From: Candidatus Thorarchaeota archaeon
Lineage (GTDB): Archaea > Asgardarchaeota > Thorarchaeia > Thorarchaeales > Thorarchaeaceae
DNA length: 64,000 bases
Reading direction: 5' to 3'
Assembly: GCA_011364905.1 (NCBI GenBank)
Contig: RDNZ01000004.1
Coordinates: 1 to 64,000 of the forward strand
The position numbers were made by a program, and so were the translations under genes. The stretch's first letter is position 1; every line of letters begins with the position of its first letter. Below are positions 19,423-29,438 of this stretch, piece by piece. The notes below the pieces were generated by a model. The model was given only the letters and a program-made list of their open reading frames with translations, was not told the DNA's origin and did no database searches.

Positions 19423-20124
19423 TCACTCTGTGGCTAGTAGCATTTTCTCTCCCTGCGTAAACAAAACCTTTTGCGAGTCTGAGAAGGTCAAACCTATACC
19501 TCCGAGATATGGCTCGCGATCCCCTTGAACAAGAGGTCGATTGAAAAGCATCCGCTTCGCACTCATTAATGCGAGGTCATGTGTGACATGAATATGTATC
19601 ATGTTGCTTTTCGCTGAGTGAAGTCGTTGTATCGTGTCTGCCGTCAATCGATGTTGATAATCAACAAATGGTTCCATTTTTTCACCAAACAAGCCATCCG
19701 CCCAGGTGTTAACAAAATCTGTCACATTTTTGCCGTCTGGATGCAGGTTTTTCCAAACCTCACGTTCAATGACCTGTGGCCCAACAAGAGAGGCAAGAGC
19801 ATCGATATCCAACACTTCTCCTCCGCGTTGAGTGAATCCCTCAGCAATCGCCTCTGCTGTTTCAAAGCATCTTGGGACGAAACTGGTGTAGATTTGCATC
19901 TTCCCTTTGCGAGGTATCCGCTTCCCGAGTTCCAGTGCCATCTTCTTGCCTAACTCAGTTAATCCTCCACTCACCATTTCATCGTGATTCTGAATGGTTT
20001 CCCGGTGCGAGTGTCGAACAAGGAACATGACTGACTGGGACTGTGGAACTGTCGCCATCCACTCCAAAATCTTCTTGGCATTCTGAACCCATTCCTGATT
20101 CTCCCATGTATGTTTGTCAGTCAT
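19423..20124 (-). CDS. Histidine phosphatase family protein
   Basis: FLVRHSHRET, LTELGKKMALELGKRIP, TSFVPRCFETAEAIAEGF, HVTHD. Confidence 0.82.
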   Translation of the reverse strand: MTDKHTWENQEWVQNAKKILEWMATVPQSQSVMFLVRHSHRETIQNHDEMVSGGLTELGKKMALELGKRIPRKGKMQIYTSFVPRCFETAEAIAEGFTQRGGEVLDIDALASLVGPQVIEREVWKNLHPDGKNVTDFVNTWADGLFGEKMEPFVDYQHRLTADTIQRLHSAKSNMIHIHVTHDLALMSAKRMLFNRPLVQGDREPYLGGIGLTFSDSQKVLFTQGEKMLLATE

Positions 20125-20141
20125 CGTTTTCCCTCATGCAA

Positions 20142-20564
20142 TCAGAAATTCTCACGCACTCCAACCTGCACTGTCCTCTGACAACTAGGACATATTAAGT
20201 CTCCAGATCCTATCCATTCAACCATGCCTAGATCAAGCTTAGTCATGCAGTGAGGACAGTAGACTGGTATCACATAGACAGAGCCAGTTGATTGCTGGTC
20301 GTATGCGGGATAGGATGGTCGCACGTATGTCCGTCGGACCATTGTTTGGTCACTCGTATTTCCACCTCCCACCTTGACAGCTACCCAGATTAGAAGGAAG
20401 ATGAAGAACATCGCACCAAAGGTCCAACCAAAGATCGGTATTAGTATGGGCCATACATACTCTGCGATTCCAAGTGCCTCAAACATGATATAGAGCAAGA
20501 GGAACACTCCTCCGAAAACTATCATCATGATTATAGCAACTCTTGCACAGACATTGTCACTCAA
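20142..20564 (-). CDS. Membrane protein with C-terminal zinc ribbon
   Basis: Two TM segments; CPHCMTKLDL...GDLICPSCQR. Confidence 0.7.
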   Translation of the reverse strand: MSDNVCARVAIIMMIVFGGVFLLLYIMFEALGIAEYVWPILIPIFGWTFGAMFFIFLLIWVAVKVGGGNTSDQTMVRRTYVRPSYPAYDQQSTGSVYVIPVYCPHCMTKLDLGMVEWIGSGDLICPSCQRTVQVGVRENF

Positions 20565-20981
20565 GTGGAATCACTGGTTTCATCTCATTCAGGCATCCTA
20601 TAAAGGTTCAGAGAAGGTAAATATCATATGGGGCTGAACGCTCACATTTTTTGGGCCTCTGTATTATTGCTCACCTGAGTTGTTTTTCTTGAAGTCTCTT
20701 TGAGAATCCAAAACGCAAAGCGATGTAAAGAACTGCACTCTCTCGGAATGACCGAGCTTCAAAGATTAATATAAGGTTCTCCGGATTTTGCAGGTCAGTA
20801 GTAATCTCTGTGTTAGTTTCGACCATCTCTCTGGGTGATTCCAGTTTGCTAGAATGGGTGACAAAGCCTAAGAAAGTCCTAGTAGGAGTGTCATCCGCGG
20901 AGTGATATCGAGGCGTGGCAGGTACCGCAAAGGTTACTTACGGTCAGGTAAGAGGCGTCCAGACTGAGTGAGGAAGAGCAG

Positions 20982-22964
20982 ATGAGCGAATTCAAACTTG
21001 AGGCCCCATTCAATCCCACGGGTGATCAACCTCAAGCGATAGAAAAGCTGTTGGAGGGACTTGAAAGTGGACTTCGGCATCAGACTCTTCTAGGTGTCAC
21101 GGGATCTGGCAAAACTTTCACTATGGCTAATGTGATTGAAGCATACAACAAGCCCACGCTGGTAATCTCACATAACAAGACGCTTGCTGCTCAGCTTGCC
21201 TCAGAGTACAAGCAGTTCTTTCCGGATGCTGGTGTGGAGTACTTCGTTAGCTATTATGATTACTATCAACCTGAGGCCTATGTTCCCAGTAAGGACATGT
21301 ACATTGAGAAGGAAACAGACATCAACCAAGAGATTGAACGACTTCGCCATTCTGCAACTCACTCCCTGAGGTCACGGAAGGATGTCATAGTGGTTGCATC
21401 TGTATCTTGCATATATGGCGTTGGGGACCCGAGCGAGTACGATTATTTCAGGATGTACATTGAACGGGGGGGTCAGGTTGATCGTCGGGAGATCCTCGAA
21501 CGACTTGTGGCAATGCAGTACGAGCGAAATGACATGGAGATCAAGCCTGGAGTTTTTCGTGTGCGTGGAGATGTCATTGATGTTTATCCTGCCGCTTCGG
21601 AGAACAGCTATCGAATTGAGCTGGATGGCGACAAGGTTCACAGGCTCACAATGCTTGAGGGACTAACCGCGAGAAAGATGTATGAACCCGATTGGATTGA
21701 GCTGTTCCCGGCTAAACACCATATCGCTCGACATGAAACGGTCATTGACGCTCTTGATCCAATCGAGCAAGAGATGGAAGAACGTGTTGAATGGTTCAGA
21801 AAGCAGGGCAAACTCGTGGAGGCTGAACGACTCAAGAGACGCACGCTCTATGACCTCGAAATGCTTAGAGAGATTGGTATGTGCTCAGGTATTGAGAACT
21901 ACTCTCGCTTCATAGATGGTAGAGCGGTGGGTGAAAAACCCTATACTCTACTTGACTACTTCCCAGAAGACTTTCTCATGATACTCGATGAGAGTCACAT
22001 GACTATACCCCAGATCCGCGGGATGTACAATGGTGACCTATCGAGAAAGCAGAATCTCGTTGACTATGGATTTAGACTGCCATCAGCCATTGACAACAGA
22101 CCACTCAAGTTCCCTGAGTTCGAGAAGTACATGAAGCATGTTATCTATACTAGTGCCACACCTGGTCCTTACGAGCAAAAAGTCAGTCAACAAATCGTAG
22201 AGCAGCTGTTGAGACCGACAGGACTTCTGGACCCAGCTGTGACTGTTCGACCTGTGGTAGGGCAAGTAGACCACCTGCTCGGAGAGATTAACAAGACCGT
22301 AGAGAATGGCGACCGTGTCCTTGTGACCACACTTACAAAGAAGACATCGGAAATGTTGAGTGAGTATCTCGTCGAGGCTGGCGTGAAAGCCCGATACCTT
22401 CACTCTGACATAGGGACTGTCGAGCGGATTGAAATTGTACGTCAGCTCCGACAGGGGAAGTACGATGTTCTTGTGGGAATCAACCTTCTGCGTGAAGGGC
22501 TGGACCTTCCCGAAGTCGGACTGGTAGCCATCCTAGATGCGGACAAGGAAGGATTCCTGAGGACTGACTGGGCACTCATACAGACTATGGGCCGGGCTGC
22601 TCGGAACGCCAACGGCCGAGTCATTCTCTATGGCGACCACACTTCTGCAGCGATGCAGACCGCCATCGACGAGACCAATCGCAGACGTGCGTACCAGATG
22701 AAATACAATGAGGAGCATGGGATTGAACCTGCCTCAATCATCAAGTCAATCAGAGATATCGCTGAAGGCATCAAGGCCTCAGAGAAAGAGACCCAGACTA
22801 AGTTAGAGGACTTCGATCCGTTTGAGGTGGATGAGCTGACGGACTACATCGTAGATCTTGAAGAACAGATGAAAGAAGCGGCAAGAGAGCTTGAGTTCGA
22901 AAAGGCTGCTCGTCTCAGGGACCAGATAGCGTCCCTTCGCAAGAGGATAGAGGGAATAGAATAG
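20982..22964 (+). CDS. uvrB: Excinuclease ABC subunit B
   Basis: LLGVTGSGKTFTMANVI, YFVSYYDYYQPEAYVP, DESHMTIPQIRGMYNGD, RVLVTTLTKKTSEMLSEYL, C-terminal UVR motif. Confidence 0.99.
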   Translation: MSEFKLEAPFNPTGDQPQAIEKLLEGLESGLRHQTLLGVTGSGKTFTMANVIEAYNKPTLVISHNKTLAAQLASEYKQFFPDAGVEYFVSYYDYYQPEAYVPSKDMYIEKETDINQEIERLRHSATHSLRSRKDVIVVASVSCIYGVGDPSEYDYFRMYIERGGQVDRREILERLVAMQYERNDMEIKPGVFRVRGDVIDVYPAASENSYRIELDGDKVHRLTMLEGLTARKMYEPDWIELFPAKHHIARHETVIDALDPIEQEMEERVEWFRKQGKLVEAERLKRRTLYDLEMLREIGMCSGIENYSRFIDGRAVGEKPYTLLDYFPEDFLMILDESHMTIPQIRGMYNGDLSRKQNLVDYGFRLPSAIDNRPLKFPEFEKYMKHVIYTSATPGPYEQKVSQQIVEQLLRPTGLLDPAVTVRPVVGQVDHLLGEINKTVENGDRVLVTTLTKKTSEMLSEYLVEAGVKARYLHSDIGTVERIEIVRQLRQGKYDVLVGINLLREGLDLPEVGLVAILDADKEGFLRTDWALIQTMGRAARNANGRVILYGDHTSAAMQTAIDETNRRRAYQMKYNEEHGIEPASIIKSIRDIAEGIKASEKETQTKLEDFDPFEVDELTDYIVDLEEQMKEAARELEFEKAARLRDQIASLRKRIEGIE

Positions 22965-25855
22965 TGAAGAGCGCGACCAACGACAGAAGCAAGGGCACGC
23001 CTGATGTCGCACTAGATGGCCCTCAGTCCATAGTAGTCGTTGGTGCTGCAGAACACAATCTTCGTCATATTGACTGTGAGATTCCAAAGAACAGTTTCAC
23101 GGTGGTCACAGGAGTCAGCGGCTCCGGGAAGAGCTCCTTGGTCTTTGATACCATCTTCGCAGAGGGGCAAAGGAGGTTCATTGAGTCACTCTCTGCGTAT
23201 GCTCGGCAGTTCCTCGGGATGCTCGAGAAACCAAAGGTCGACTTCATGTCGGGTCTCTCGCCGTCTATCTCCATTGACCAAAAGAGCGTGGGTCGGAACC
23301 CGAGAAGCACAGTCGGGACCATCACCGAGATCTATGACTATCTACGTCTGCTCTATGCCCGTGTGGGAGTACCTCATTGTCCCAACTGCGGAAAGGTGAT
23401 TGAGCCACAGACATCGCAGCAAATGGTCGATCGTGTTCTCATGCTTGAAGAGGGCACGCACATTATGATTCTAGCACCCATAGTACGGGGGCGAAAAGGG
23501 GAGTATCGGAGAGAGTTCCGGGATCTTTTGAAGAAGGGATTCATCCGCGCGAAGGTCGATGGTGAGCTGATGGAGCTCGAGGACGGGATGTCCCTGGACC
23601 GATATTTCGAACATACCATCGAGGTCGTTGTTGACAGGCTCCGAGTCAAACCATCTGAGCGAGCGCGTATCTCCGAGGCAATCGAGACCTCTCTCAACAT
23701 GGCTGACGGAGTCGTTACAATAGAGAAGGGAGATGGCAATCTGACACTCTCCGAGCAGTTTGCCTGCGTAGACTGCGGTATCAGTCTTCCAGAGATGGAG
23801 CCACGTATCTTCTCCTGGAACACACCTCAAGGCGCATGTACGAATTGCACGGGTCTCGGAGTTGTTCGGGAGTTCGACCCAGACCTCTTCATCAAAGACC
23901 CTAACCTGTCCCTCAATCAGGGTGCCATGATCCCTGACAACTGGGTGCTGCGACGAGACCTATTCAAAAAAGTTGCTGACAAGTACGGGTTCACCCTGGA
24001 TATGCCTTGGAAGGACTTCACTGACAAGCAGAAAGAAATTGTCTTCTATGGTACAAAAGAGAAGTATGACGTGACCTGGGAGAGTGAGAATGAGGACTAC
24101 GAGGTAAAGTTTGCAGGTCACTATAAAAGAGCCTTTGAAGGATTTTTCACTCGGGCGCAACGGACTTACAAGAAGACTAAGTCGGAGTGGCGGAGAAGAG
24201 AGATGGAACGGCTGATGTCAATCCAACCTTGCCCAGTCTGCAAGGGTGACCGTCTTAAGCCCGAATCTCAGGCTATTACCATTGGTGGTCGGTCCATCTC
24301 AAGCCTTGGTAGCCTCTCAATCAAGGACCTCCGTGAGTTTATCGATAATTTGAAGATCAAGAAAGAACTCAGACCAGTGGCTGATCCCATCATCAAGGAG
24401 ATCACCGGAAGGATTGGATTCCTTCAGGACGTCGGGCTCGAATACCTGACTCTTGAGCGATCTGCTCCGTCTCTAGCTGGTGGAGAAAGTCAGAGGATTC
24501 GGCTAGCGAGTCAAATCGGCTCAAACCTCGTTGGAGTTACCTATGTGTGCGATGAGCCCAGTATTGGGCTCCATGCTCGAGACAATGAGCGACTCCTCAA
24601 ATCGTTGAAGAACCTCAGAGACCTTGGGAACACTGTGCTTGTGGTCGAGCATGATGAAGAGACAATCCGAAGTGCAGACTATGTGATTGACTTGGGCCCC
24701 GGCGCTGGAGCTGAGGGTGGTGAAGTTGTCATTGCTGGTACACTGGACAAGATTCTCAAGTCAAAAGACTCGCTGACCGCTAAGTACCTCCGTGGCGAGG
24801 AAAAGATTCCTGTGCCGAATGAGCGAAGAAAACCGAACGGGCGATTTATTGAGGTCCGCGGTTGTCGTCATAATAACCTGAAGAACATAAACGTGAGGAT
24901 CCCACTTGGGCTATTTATAGCAATCACCGGCGTGAGTGGGTCCGGGAAGTCATCGTTGGTTGTGGAAACCCTACAACGTGAATTGGCACGAAGATTCCAC
25001 CACGCAGAGGCTAAGCCTGGTGCTCACGATGAGATAGTTGGCATCGACCAACTCGATAAAGTCATAGTCATCGATCAGAGTCCCATTGGACGAACACCTC
25101 GTTCTAATCCTGCCACGTATGTTGGACTCTGGAGTCCATTACGAGAGATGTTTTCGAACCTGCCGGAGTCAAGGATTCGGGGCTACAAGCCGGGTCGGTT
25201 CAGTTTCAATGTTAAGGGTGGTCGGTGCGAGACCTGCAAGGGGGCAGGTGTAGAAGTCATCGAGATGCAGTTCCTTCCACCTGTTGAGGTCACTTGTAGT
25301 GAGTGCAAGGGTCGAAGGTACAATAGGGAAACCCTTCAGGTGAGATACAAGGGCAAGAACATTGCTGATATCCTCGATATGAGGATTGATGAAGCGTACC
25401 CATTCTTTGAAGGAATACCATCGATACATCGACGACTTGCGACTCTTACTGCAGTTGGTATGGGTTACGTGAAGCTTGGACAACCCGCTACGACTCTCAG
25501 TGGGGGTGAAGCGCAAAGAATCAAGCTGAGCAAGTTCCTCTCGAGGCCTGCTACTGGACAGACTTTGATTTTATTAGATGAGCCCACAACAGGGCTTCAT
25601 TTCGCGGACATCAAGAAGCTACTTGAGGTCTTACATCGATTGGTTGACCTCGGAAACACAGTCTTAGTAATTGAGCATCAGCTGGATGTGGTGAAGACTG
25701 CAGATTGGGTGATTGATCTTGGTCCCGAGGGAGGCGATGATGGTGGATATATTGTTGCTGAAGGGACACCTGAGGACATAGTTGCTTGTCCGACCTCATA
25801 TACTGGGAAATACCTGGAGGAATTTCTGAGCGCACCTGGAGGGAAGAAGAAGTGA
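22964..25855 (+). CDS. uvrA: Excinuclease ABC subunit A (copy 1)
   Basis: [22 protein letters not shown], zinc-binding CxxC motifs, [52 protein letters not shown] start overlapping the uvrB stop by one base. Confidence 0.98.
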   Translation: MKSATNDRSKGTPDVALDGPQSIVVVGAAEHNLRHIDCEIPKNSFTVVTGVSGSGKSSLVFDTIFAEGQRRFIESLSAYARQFLGMLEKPKVDFMSGLSPSISIDQKSVGRNPRSTVGTITEIYDYLRLLYARVGVPHCPNCGKVIEPQTSQQMVDRVLMLEEGTHIMILAPIVRGRKGEYRREFRDLLKKGFIRAKVDGELMELEDGMSLDRYFEHTIEVVVDRLRVKPSERARISEAIETSLNMADGVVTIEKGDGNLTLSEQFACVDCGISLPEMEPRIFSWNTPQGACTNCTGLGVVREFDPDLFIKDPNLSLNQGAMIPDNWVLRRDLFKKVADKYGFTLDMPWKDFTDKQKEIVFYGTKEKYDVTWESENEDYEVKFAGHYKRAFEGFFTRAQRTYKKTKSEWRRREMERLMSIQPCPVCKGDRLKPESQAITIGGRSISSLGSLSIKDLREFIDNLKIKKELRPVADPIIKEITGRIGFLQDVGLEYLTLERSAPSLAGGESQRIRLASQIGSNLVGVTYVCDEPSIGLHARDNERLLKSLKNLRDLGNTVLVVEHDEETIRSADYVIDLGPGAGAEGGEVVIAGTLDKILKSKDSLTAKYLRGEEKIPVPNERRKPNGRFIEVRGCRHNNLKNINVRIPLGLFIAITGVSGSGKSSLVVETLQRELARRFHHAEAKPGAHDEIVGIDQLDKVIVIDQSPIGRTPRSNPATYVGLWSPLREMFSNLPESRIRGYKPGRFSFNVKGGRCETCKGAGVEVIEMQFLPPVEVTCSECKGRRYNRETLQVRYKGKNIADILDMRIDEAYPFFEGIPSIHRRLATLTAVGMGYVKLGQPATTLSGGEAQRIKLSKFLSRPATGQTLILLDEPTTGLHFADIKKLLEVLHRLVDLGNTVLVIEHQLDVVKTADWVIDLGPEGGDDGGYIVAEGTPEDIVACPTSYTGKYLEEFLSAPGGKKK

Positions 25856-28710
25856 CAGGCTACATCAAGGTGCGCAAGGCGGAGGAACACAATCTCAAGA
25901 AGATAGATGTCGATATCCCCCGAGACCGACTTGTAGTTGTCACAGGTCCGAGTGGTTCTGGAAAGAGTACGCTCGTGTTTGATACGATCTTTGCTGAGGG
26001 ACAGCGACGGTATGTTGAATCACTGTCATCGTACGCTCGTAGATTTCTTGGGAGACTGGATAAACCTAAGGTTGACAAGATCACAGGTCTCCCACCTGCC
26101 ATCTCGATTGAACAGAAGGGACGGACAAAGAATCCCCGGAGCACAGTTGCAACGAGCACAGAGATACAGGACTATCTCCGTCTTCTCTACGCAAACATCG
26201 GGATTCCGCACTGTGTTCAGTGTGGTCGACCCATGGAGCAGCTCACAGCAGAGTCTGCAGCCCGTCTTCTTCTTGATGAGAACGGCGGTCAGAAGATTCA
26301 CATCCTCGCCCCAATCGTAAGAGGTGAAACAGGCAATCAGCAGGAGAAGCTTGACAGCTTATTCAAGAATGGTTTTGCCCGGGTCCGGGCTGACGGCAAG
26401 ATACTGGAAATAGAAGATGTCCAGCTGGATGCTCGAATGAAACATGATATCGAAGTCGTTGTTGACCGTTTGGACTTGAGTCAGAAGATTCGCGAGCGAC
26501 TGATTGGGTCCCTGGAAACTGCCCTTGAAACGGGAGAAGGTGCTGCTATCGTTGCACGTGACGATCAACCTGATCTGGTCTTTGCAGAGCAACTAATGTG
26601 TCCAAAGTGTGGCATCCAATATGAAAAACTAGGACCCAAGGCGTTCTCCTACAACAGACCTGATGGTGCATGTCCAACATGCAATGGTCTTGGAGTCACA
26701 ATGTCTATTGACCCTAATCTTATAGTTCCTGACAAGAACATGACTATACGCGACATCAGTCGCAGAGTGAATGGGAGAGAGCGAGCCTGGTTCCTGAAGC
26801 GGCTGCAGACTCTCGGAGAAATGAAAGGGTTCACCCTTGATACGAAATACAAGGATCTCACAAAAACGCAAGTTGATGCTTTTATGTGGGGAAAGCCCAA
26901 TATCATGCTCTCCTACGTTATGGAGGGCGAAGAGTCCTACTGGGAGATCGAACGGAAATGGATTGGTCTGGTTCCATGGCTTGAGAGGCTCTTTGAGAAC
27001 AGCAAGAGTAGTGACAAGCAGTGGTACCAGTGGTGGGCTAGGAGGATTGCTAACGAGTTTTCAAGGAAGTTGACTTGTGAGTCCTGTGGAGGTCGAAAGC
27101 TCAAGCCTGAGAGTCTTGCAGTCACTGTCAGCGGGAAACCCATCGATGAGTTGACTTTGATGACCATCGAGGAAGCTGTTGAGTTCTTCGATAATATCAA
27201 GCTCTCAGAGCGAGAGCGAAAGATTGCAGAGCTCGTCTTGAAGGAGATTCGTGTTCGACTCAAGTTCCTCTGTTCAGTCGGTCTGGAGTACCTGAACCTT
27301 GACAGGTCATCTATGACTCTTTCAGGCGGTGAAAGCCAGAGAATTCGTTTAGCCACGCAGATAGGTTCTGCACTCACAGGTGTCCTCTATTGTCTAGACG
27401 AACCTTCCATAGGTCTCCACCCCCGTGACATCAACCGACTCATCGAGACCTTCTACCATCTCCGATCTCTAGGGAACACGGTCGTTGTGATTGAGCATGA
27501 CCGGGACACAATATCTGCGGCTGACCACCTCATTGACCTTGGGCCGTTAGCTGGCACACATGGTGGCGAAGTGGTTGCGGTGGGACCCCCCTCTGAAGTG
27601 CTTGCTGATCCGAAGTCGCTCACAGCACAGTATCTAGCCGGTGCAAAACAGATCCCAGTTCCTGAAAAACGAAGGAATGGCAATGGAGCAAGTATTGTGG
27701 TCCGTAACGCTAGGGCTAACAATCTGAAGGGAATCAATGTGGAGTTTCCACTGGGAAAGATGATCTGTGTGACAGGCGTTTCAGGTGCTGGAAAGAGTTC
27801 ACTCACCTATGATACGCTGTACAAGGCACTTGCCAGAACGATGAATGGTTCCAATGTCCACCCAGGACCACATGATTCCATTGGAGGTGTCGAGAACCTA
27901 GACAGACTGGTTCTCGTGGATCAGTCTCCGATAGGCCGAACGCCTCGCAGTAATCCTGCAACCTACACAAAGACCTTTGGAGAGATCAGAAACCTCCTTG
28001 CAAAGATGCCTGAGGCAAAGGCACGTGGTTTCAGCCCCGGTAGGTTCAGTTTCAATACTCGGGAGGGTCGATGCGAGAAGTGCAAGGGGAGCGGTCTCAT
28101 ACAGGTCGAGATGCACTTCATGTCTGACGTCTTCATCACTTGCGATGTTTGTAAAGGGAAGCGGTTTGATAGAGAAACCCTAGAGGTTACTTACAAGGGC
28201 AAGAATATCACAGAGATCCTCGGACTGACCATAGATGAGGCCCTTGAATTCTTCGCTGACATTCCGAAGATTGCAGACAAGCTTCAGACACTGGTTGACG
28301 TGGGTCTGGGTTATTTACAACTCGGGCAACCCGCCACTCAATTAAGTGGTGGAGAAGCGCAACGAATGAAGCTTGCATCAGAACTCTCACGGAGATCTAC
28401 AGGCAAGACACTCTACCTTCTAGATGAACCTACGACTGGTCTCTCTGCATCGGATATCCACGTCCTTCTGCGAGTCATTAACCGGCTTGTGGATGCTGGG
28501 AATACAGCAATAGTCGTCGAGCACAACCTCGAGGTGATCAAGACTGCTGACTGGGTGATAGACTTAGGGCCAGAGGGCGGAGATGCTGGTGGTAGGCTTG
28601 TGGCGCAGGGCACACCTGAGCATCTGTGCGAGGAGTGGAAGTCATACACAGGGAACTATCTCAGAAACGCTCTATATGGCCCGAACGTCCGCCACGGTCC
28701 ATTGAATTAG
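25852..28710 (+). CDS. Excinuclease ABC subunit A paralogue (copy 2)
   Basis: [88 protein letters not shown]; proposed GTG start at 25852 overlapping the copy-1 stop (GTGA). Confidence 0.97.
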   Translation: MTGYIKVRKAEEHNLKKIDVDIPRDRLVVVTGPSGSGKSTLVFDTIFAEGQRRYVESLSSYARRFLGRLDKPKVDKITGLPPAISIEQKGRTKNPRSTVATSTEIQDYLRLLYANIGIPHCVQCGRPMEQLTAESAARLLLDENGGQKIHILAPIVRGETGNQQEKLDSLFKNGFARVRADGKILEIEDVQLDARMKHDIEVVVDRLDLSQKIRERLIGSLETALETGEGAAIVARDDQPDLVFAEQLMCPKCGIQYEKLGPKAFSYNRPDGACPTCNGLGVTMSIDPNLIVPDKNMTIRDISRRVNGRERAWFLKRLQTLGEMKGFTLDTKYKDLTKTQVDAFMWGKPNIMLSYVMEGEESYWEIERKWIGLVPWLERLFENSKSSDKQWYQWWARRIANEFSRKLTCESCGGRKLKPESLAVTVSGKPIDELTLMTIEEAVEFFDNIKLSERERKIAELVLKEIRVRLKFLCSVGLEYLNLDRSSMTLSGGESQRIRLATQIGSALTGVLYCLDEPSIGLHPRDINRLIETFYHLRSLGNTVVVIEHDRDTISAADHLIDLGPLAGTHGGEVVAVGPPSEVLADPKSLTAQYLAGAKQIPVPEKRRNGNGASIVVRNARANNLKGINVEFPLGKMICVTGVSGAGKSSLTYDTLYKALARTMNGSNVHPGPHDSIGGVENLDRLVLVDQSPIGRTPRSNPATYTKTFGEIRNLLAKMPEAKARGFSPGRFSFNTREGRCEKCKGSGLIQVEMHFMSDVFITCDVCKGKRFDRETLEVTYKGKNITEILGLTIDEALEFFADIPKIADKLQTLVDVGLGYLQLGQPATQLSGGEAQRMKLASELSRRSTGKTLYLLDEPTTGLSASDIHVLLRVINRLVDAGNTAIVVEHNLEVIKTADWVIDLGPEGGDAGGRLVAQGTPEHLCEEWKSYTGNYLRNALYGPNVRHGPLN

Positions 28711-28739
28711 ATTGAGTTGACAAAAAGCCACGATTGAGG

Positions 28740-29384
28740 TCACAACTTAACAGCTATTGTACACCCTTCTCCGATTGGCAGAATAGTGCTTTCAACATAG
28801 TAATCCAGAAGGTTTCTGTTGAACTTGTCAATTGCTCTGTCACCCTCAGTCCATTCATTTGGAGGTCTAATTATAGGAAACAACGTGTCATCAACGAGAA
28901 AGAGGCCACCCGGTCTCAACACACGTATGCAATCTTCAAGCATCACTGGGTAGAGTGTTTTTGTAGAGTCTTGGAAAACAACATCGAATGACTCTGAGTC
29001 CATCTCACAGATGACATCCTTTGCATCGCCAATGATAATCTCAATGCTGCCCGATACTCCTTCTCGCTCGAATGCTCTACGCGCGTCAGCTACTATACTT
29101 TCATCAATCTCAATAGTTGTCACTGTACCACCAAACCGCTTTGCTACAAGAGCAAGATGAGTTGTTGAGAAACCTATACTCATACCTATCTCGAGCACTC
29201 TCTTTGGTCTCACGAGATTCAGAAGTAGTGAGAACAACCTAGCCATCTCATCCTCAATTGGTGGTCCGAAACTCACGAGTCCAGTAGCCTTGATGTATTC
29301 TTCAAGTTTCGGTCTGTCGGTGTCCTTGTATATCTCTTCGATATAGTCCCATGCGTTCTGACAATCAAAAGGCACTTCGGTCAT
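28740..29384 (-). CDS. SAM-dependent O-methyltransferase (class I, COMT-like)
   Basis: RVLEIGMSIGFSTTHLALVAKRFGGTVTTIEIDE, FDVVFQDSTKTLYPVMLEDCIRVLRPGGLFLVDDTLF. Confidence 0.87.
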   Translation of the reverse strand: MTEVPFDCQNAWDYIEEIYKDTDRPKLEEYIKATGLVSFGPPIEDEMARLFSLLLNLVRPKRVLEIGMSIGFSTTHLALVAKRFGGTVTTIEIDESIVADARRAFEREGVSGSIEIIIGDAKDVICEMDSESFDVVFQDSTKTLYPVMLEDCIRVLRPGGLFLVDDTLFPIIRPPNEWTEGDRAIDKFNRNLLDYYVESTILPIGEGCTIAVKL

Positions 29385-29438
29385 AGATGGACTTTCTATT
29401 TCTCTCTTAAGTGAGTTCAGCTATGTACTGGAAACATC

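Noticed and set aside
23374-23830. 119-149 aa minus-strand ORFs inside uvrA
   Set aside because: Antisense to a well-supported uvrA; Ser/Arg-rich low-information translations.
22964-28710. Tandem uvrA copies as an assembly duplication artefact
   Set aside because: The two protein sequences are clearly diverged along their whole length, so they are genuine paralogues.
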